In this document: one piece after another, positions 5,786 through 5,852 of the stretch
Position numbering within the stretch: the stretch's first letter is position 1
How the letters are laid out: the number at the start of each line of letters is the position of its first letter
Source: Dehalococcoidia bacterium
Lineage (GTDB): Bacteria > Chloroflexota > Dehalococcoidia > GIF9 > AB-539-J10
Length of the DNA stretch: 5,852 nt
Direction: 5' to 3'
Assembly (NCBI GenBank): GCA_030627025.1
Contig: DAOUSX010000085.1
Span: 1-5,852, forward strand
The notes under the pieces: generated by a model
The model's database searches: none
Told to the model about the DNA's origin: nothing
What the model saw: the letters and a program-made list of their open reading frames with translations, nothing else
Made by a program: the position numbers and the translations under genes

Positions 5786-5852
5786 AAAGGAGGTGATTCA
5801 GCCACACGTTCCCGTACGGCTGCCTTGTTACGACTTCGTCACAGTTACCAGC
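5786..5852 (-). rRNA. rrs: 16S ribosomal RNA, 3' end (partial)
   Basis: The last 67 nt of a small-subunit rRNA gene run off the right edge of the window, transcribed leftward. The universally conserved GAAGTCGTAACAAGG stretch is present, followed by helix 45 and the anti-Shine-Dalgarno tail CACCTCCTTT. Helix 45 pairs fully as AGCCGUACG/CGUGUGGCU around the GGAA loop, whose two adenosines are the KsgA dimethylation targets. The linker after helix 45 reads CTGAATCACC where most bacteria have CTGGATCACC, a G-to-A change at about E. coli position 1530. Downstream there is no tRNA-Ile, tRNA-Ala or 23S gene. After about 250 nt comes rny, so this 16S gene stands apart from the large-subunit rRNA genes on its 3' side. 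The 3' boundary at 5786 is by homology. Confidence 0.97.

Overview
This window looks like ordinary chromosomal backbone of an anaerobic bacterium with moderate GC. The best lineage guess is a member of the Chloroflexota (Dehalococcoidia or relatives). That guess rests on three things: a 16S rRNA gene not followed by a spacer and 23S gene, an RNase Y/YmdB pair, and a membrane heterodisulfide-reductase-like iron-sulfur oxidoreductase of the type that serves electron-transfer flavoproteins. It is an inference from gene content, not a phylogenetic result.

Layout, left to right. A tRNA-Thr(UGU) gene lies on the minus strand (42-114) and has a near-consensus sigma-70-type promoter of its own. It is divergent from a sirtuin gene on the plus strand (222-989), which begins at a GTG with no Shine-Dalgarno sequence and may be leaderless. 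A 6-bp inverted repeat sits between the two. The sirtuin converges, with a 12-nt gap, on a 685-residue membrane Fe-S oxidoreductase on the minus strand (1002-3059), which has its own extended -10 promoter and a good ribosome binding site. Upstream of that, also on the minus strand, are ymdB (3221 to 3988, or 4000 with the alternative start) and rny (4007-5533). These two form a tight operon driven by a TTGACG-17-TATCAT promoter. At the right edge is the 3' end of a 16S rRNA gene (5786-5852, minus strand), followed by two hairpins, the second with a U-rich tail that looks like an intrinsic terminator.

How the genes fit together. rny and ymdB form an RNA-turnover unit: a membrane-anchored endoribonuclease and a phosphodiesterase known in Bacillus to act with it. 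The Fe-S oxidoreductase probably passes electrons between a soluble flavoprotein donor and the membrane quinone pool. The sirtuin is an NAD-dependent protein deacylase. No mobile elements, CRISPR arrays, defence genes or broken genes were seen. I do not see a previously undescribed system here. The observations most worth a second look are the solitary 16S gene with its tandem 3' hairpins, the probable TTG start of ymdB, and the unusual start region of the sirtuin.
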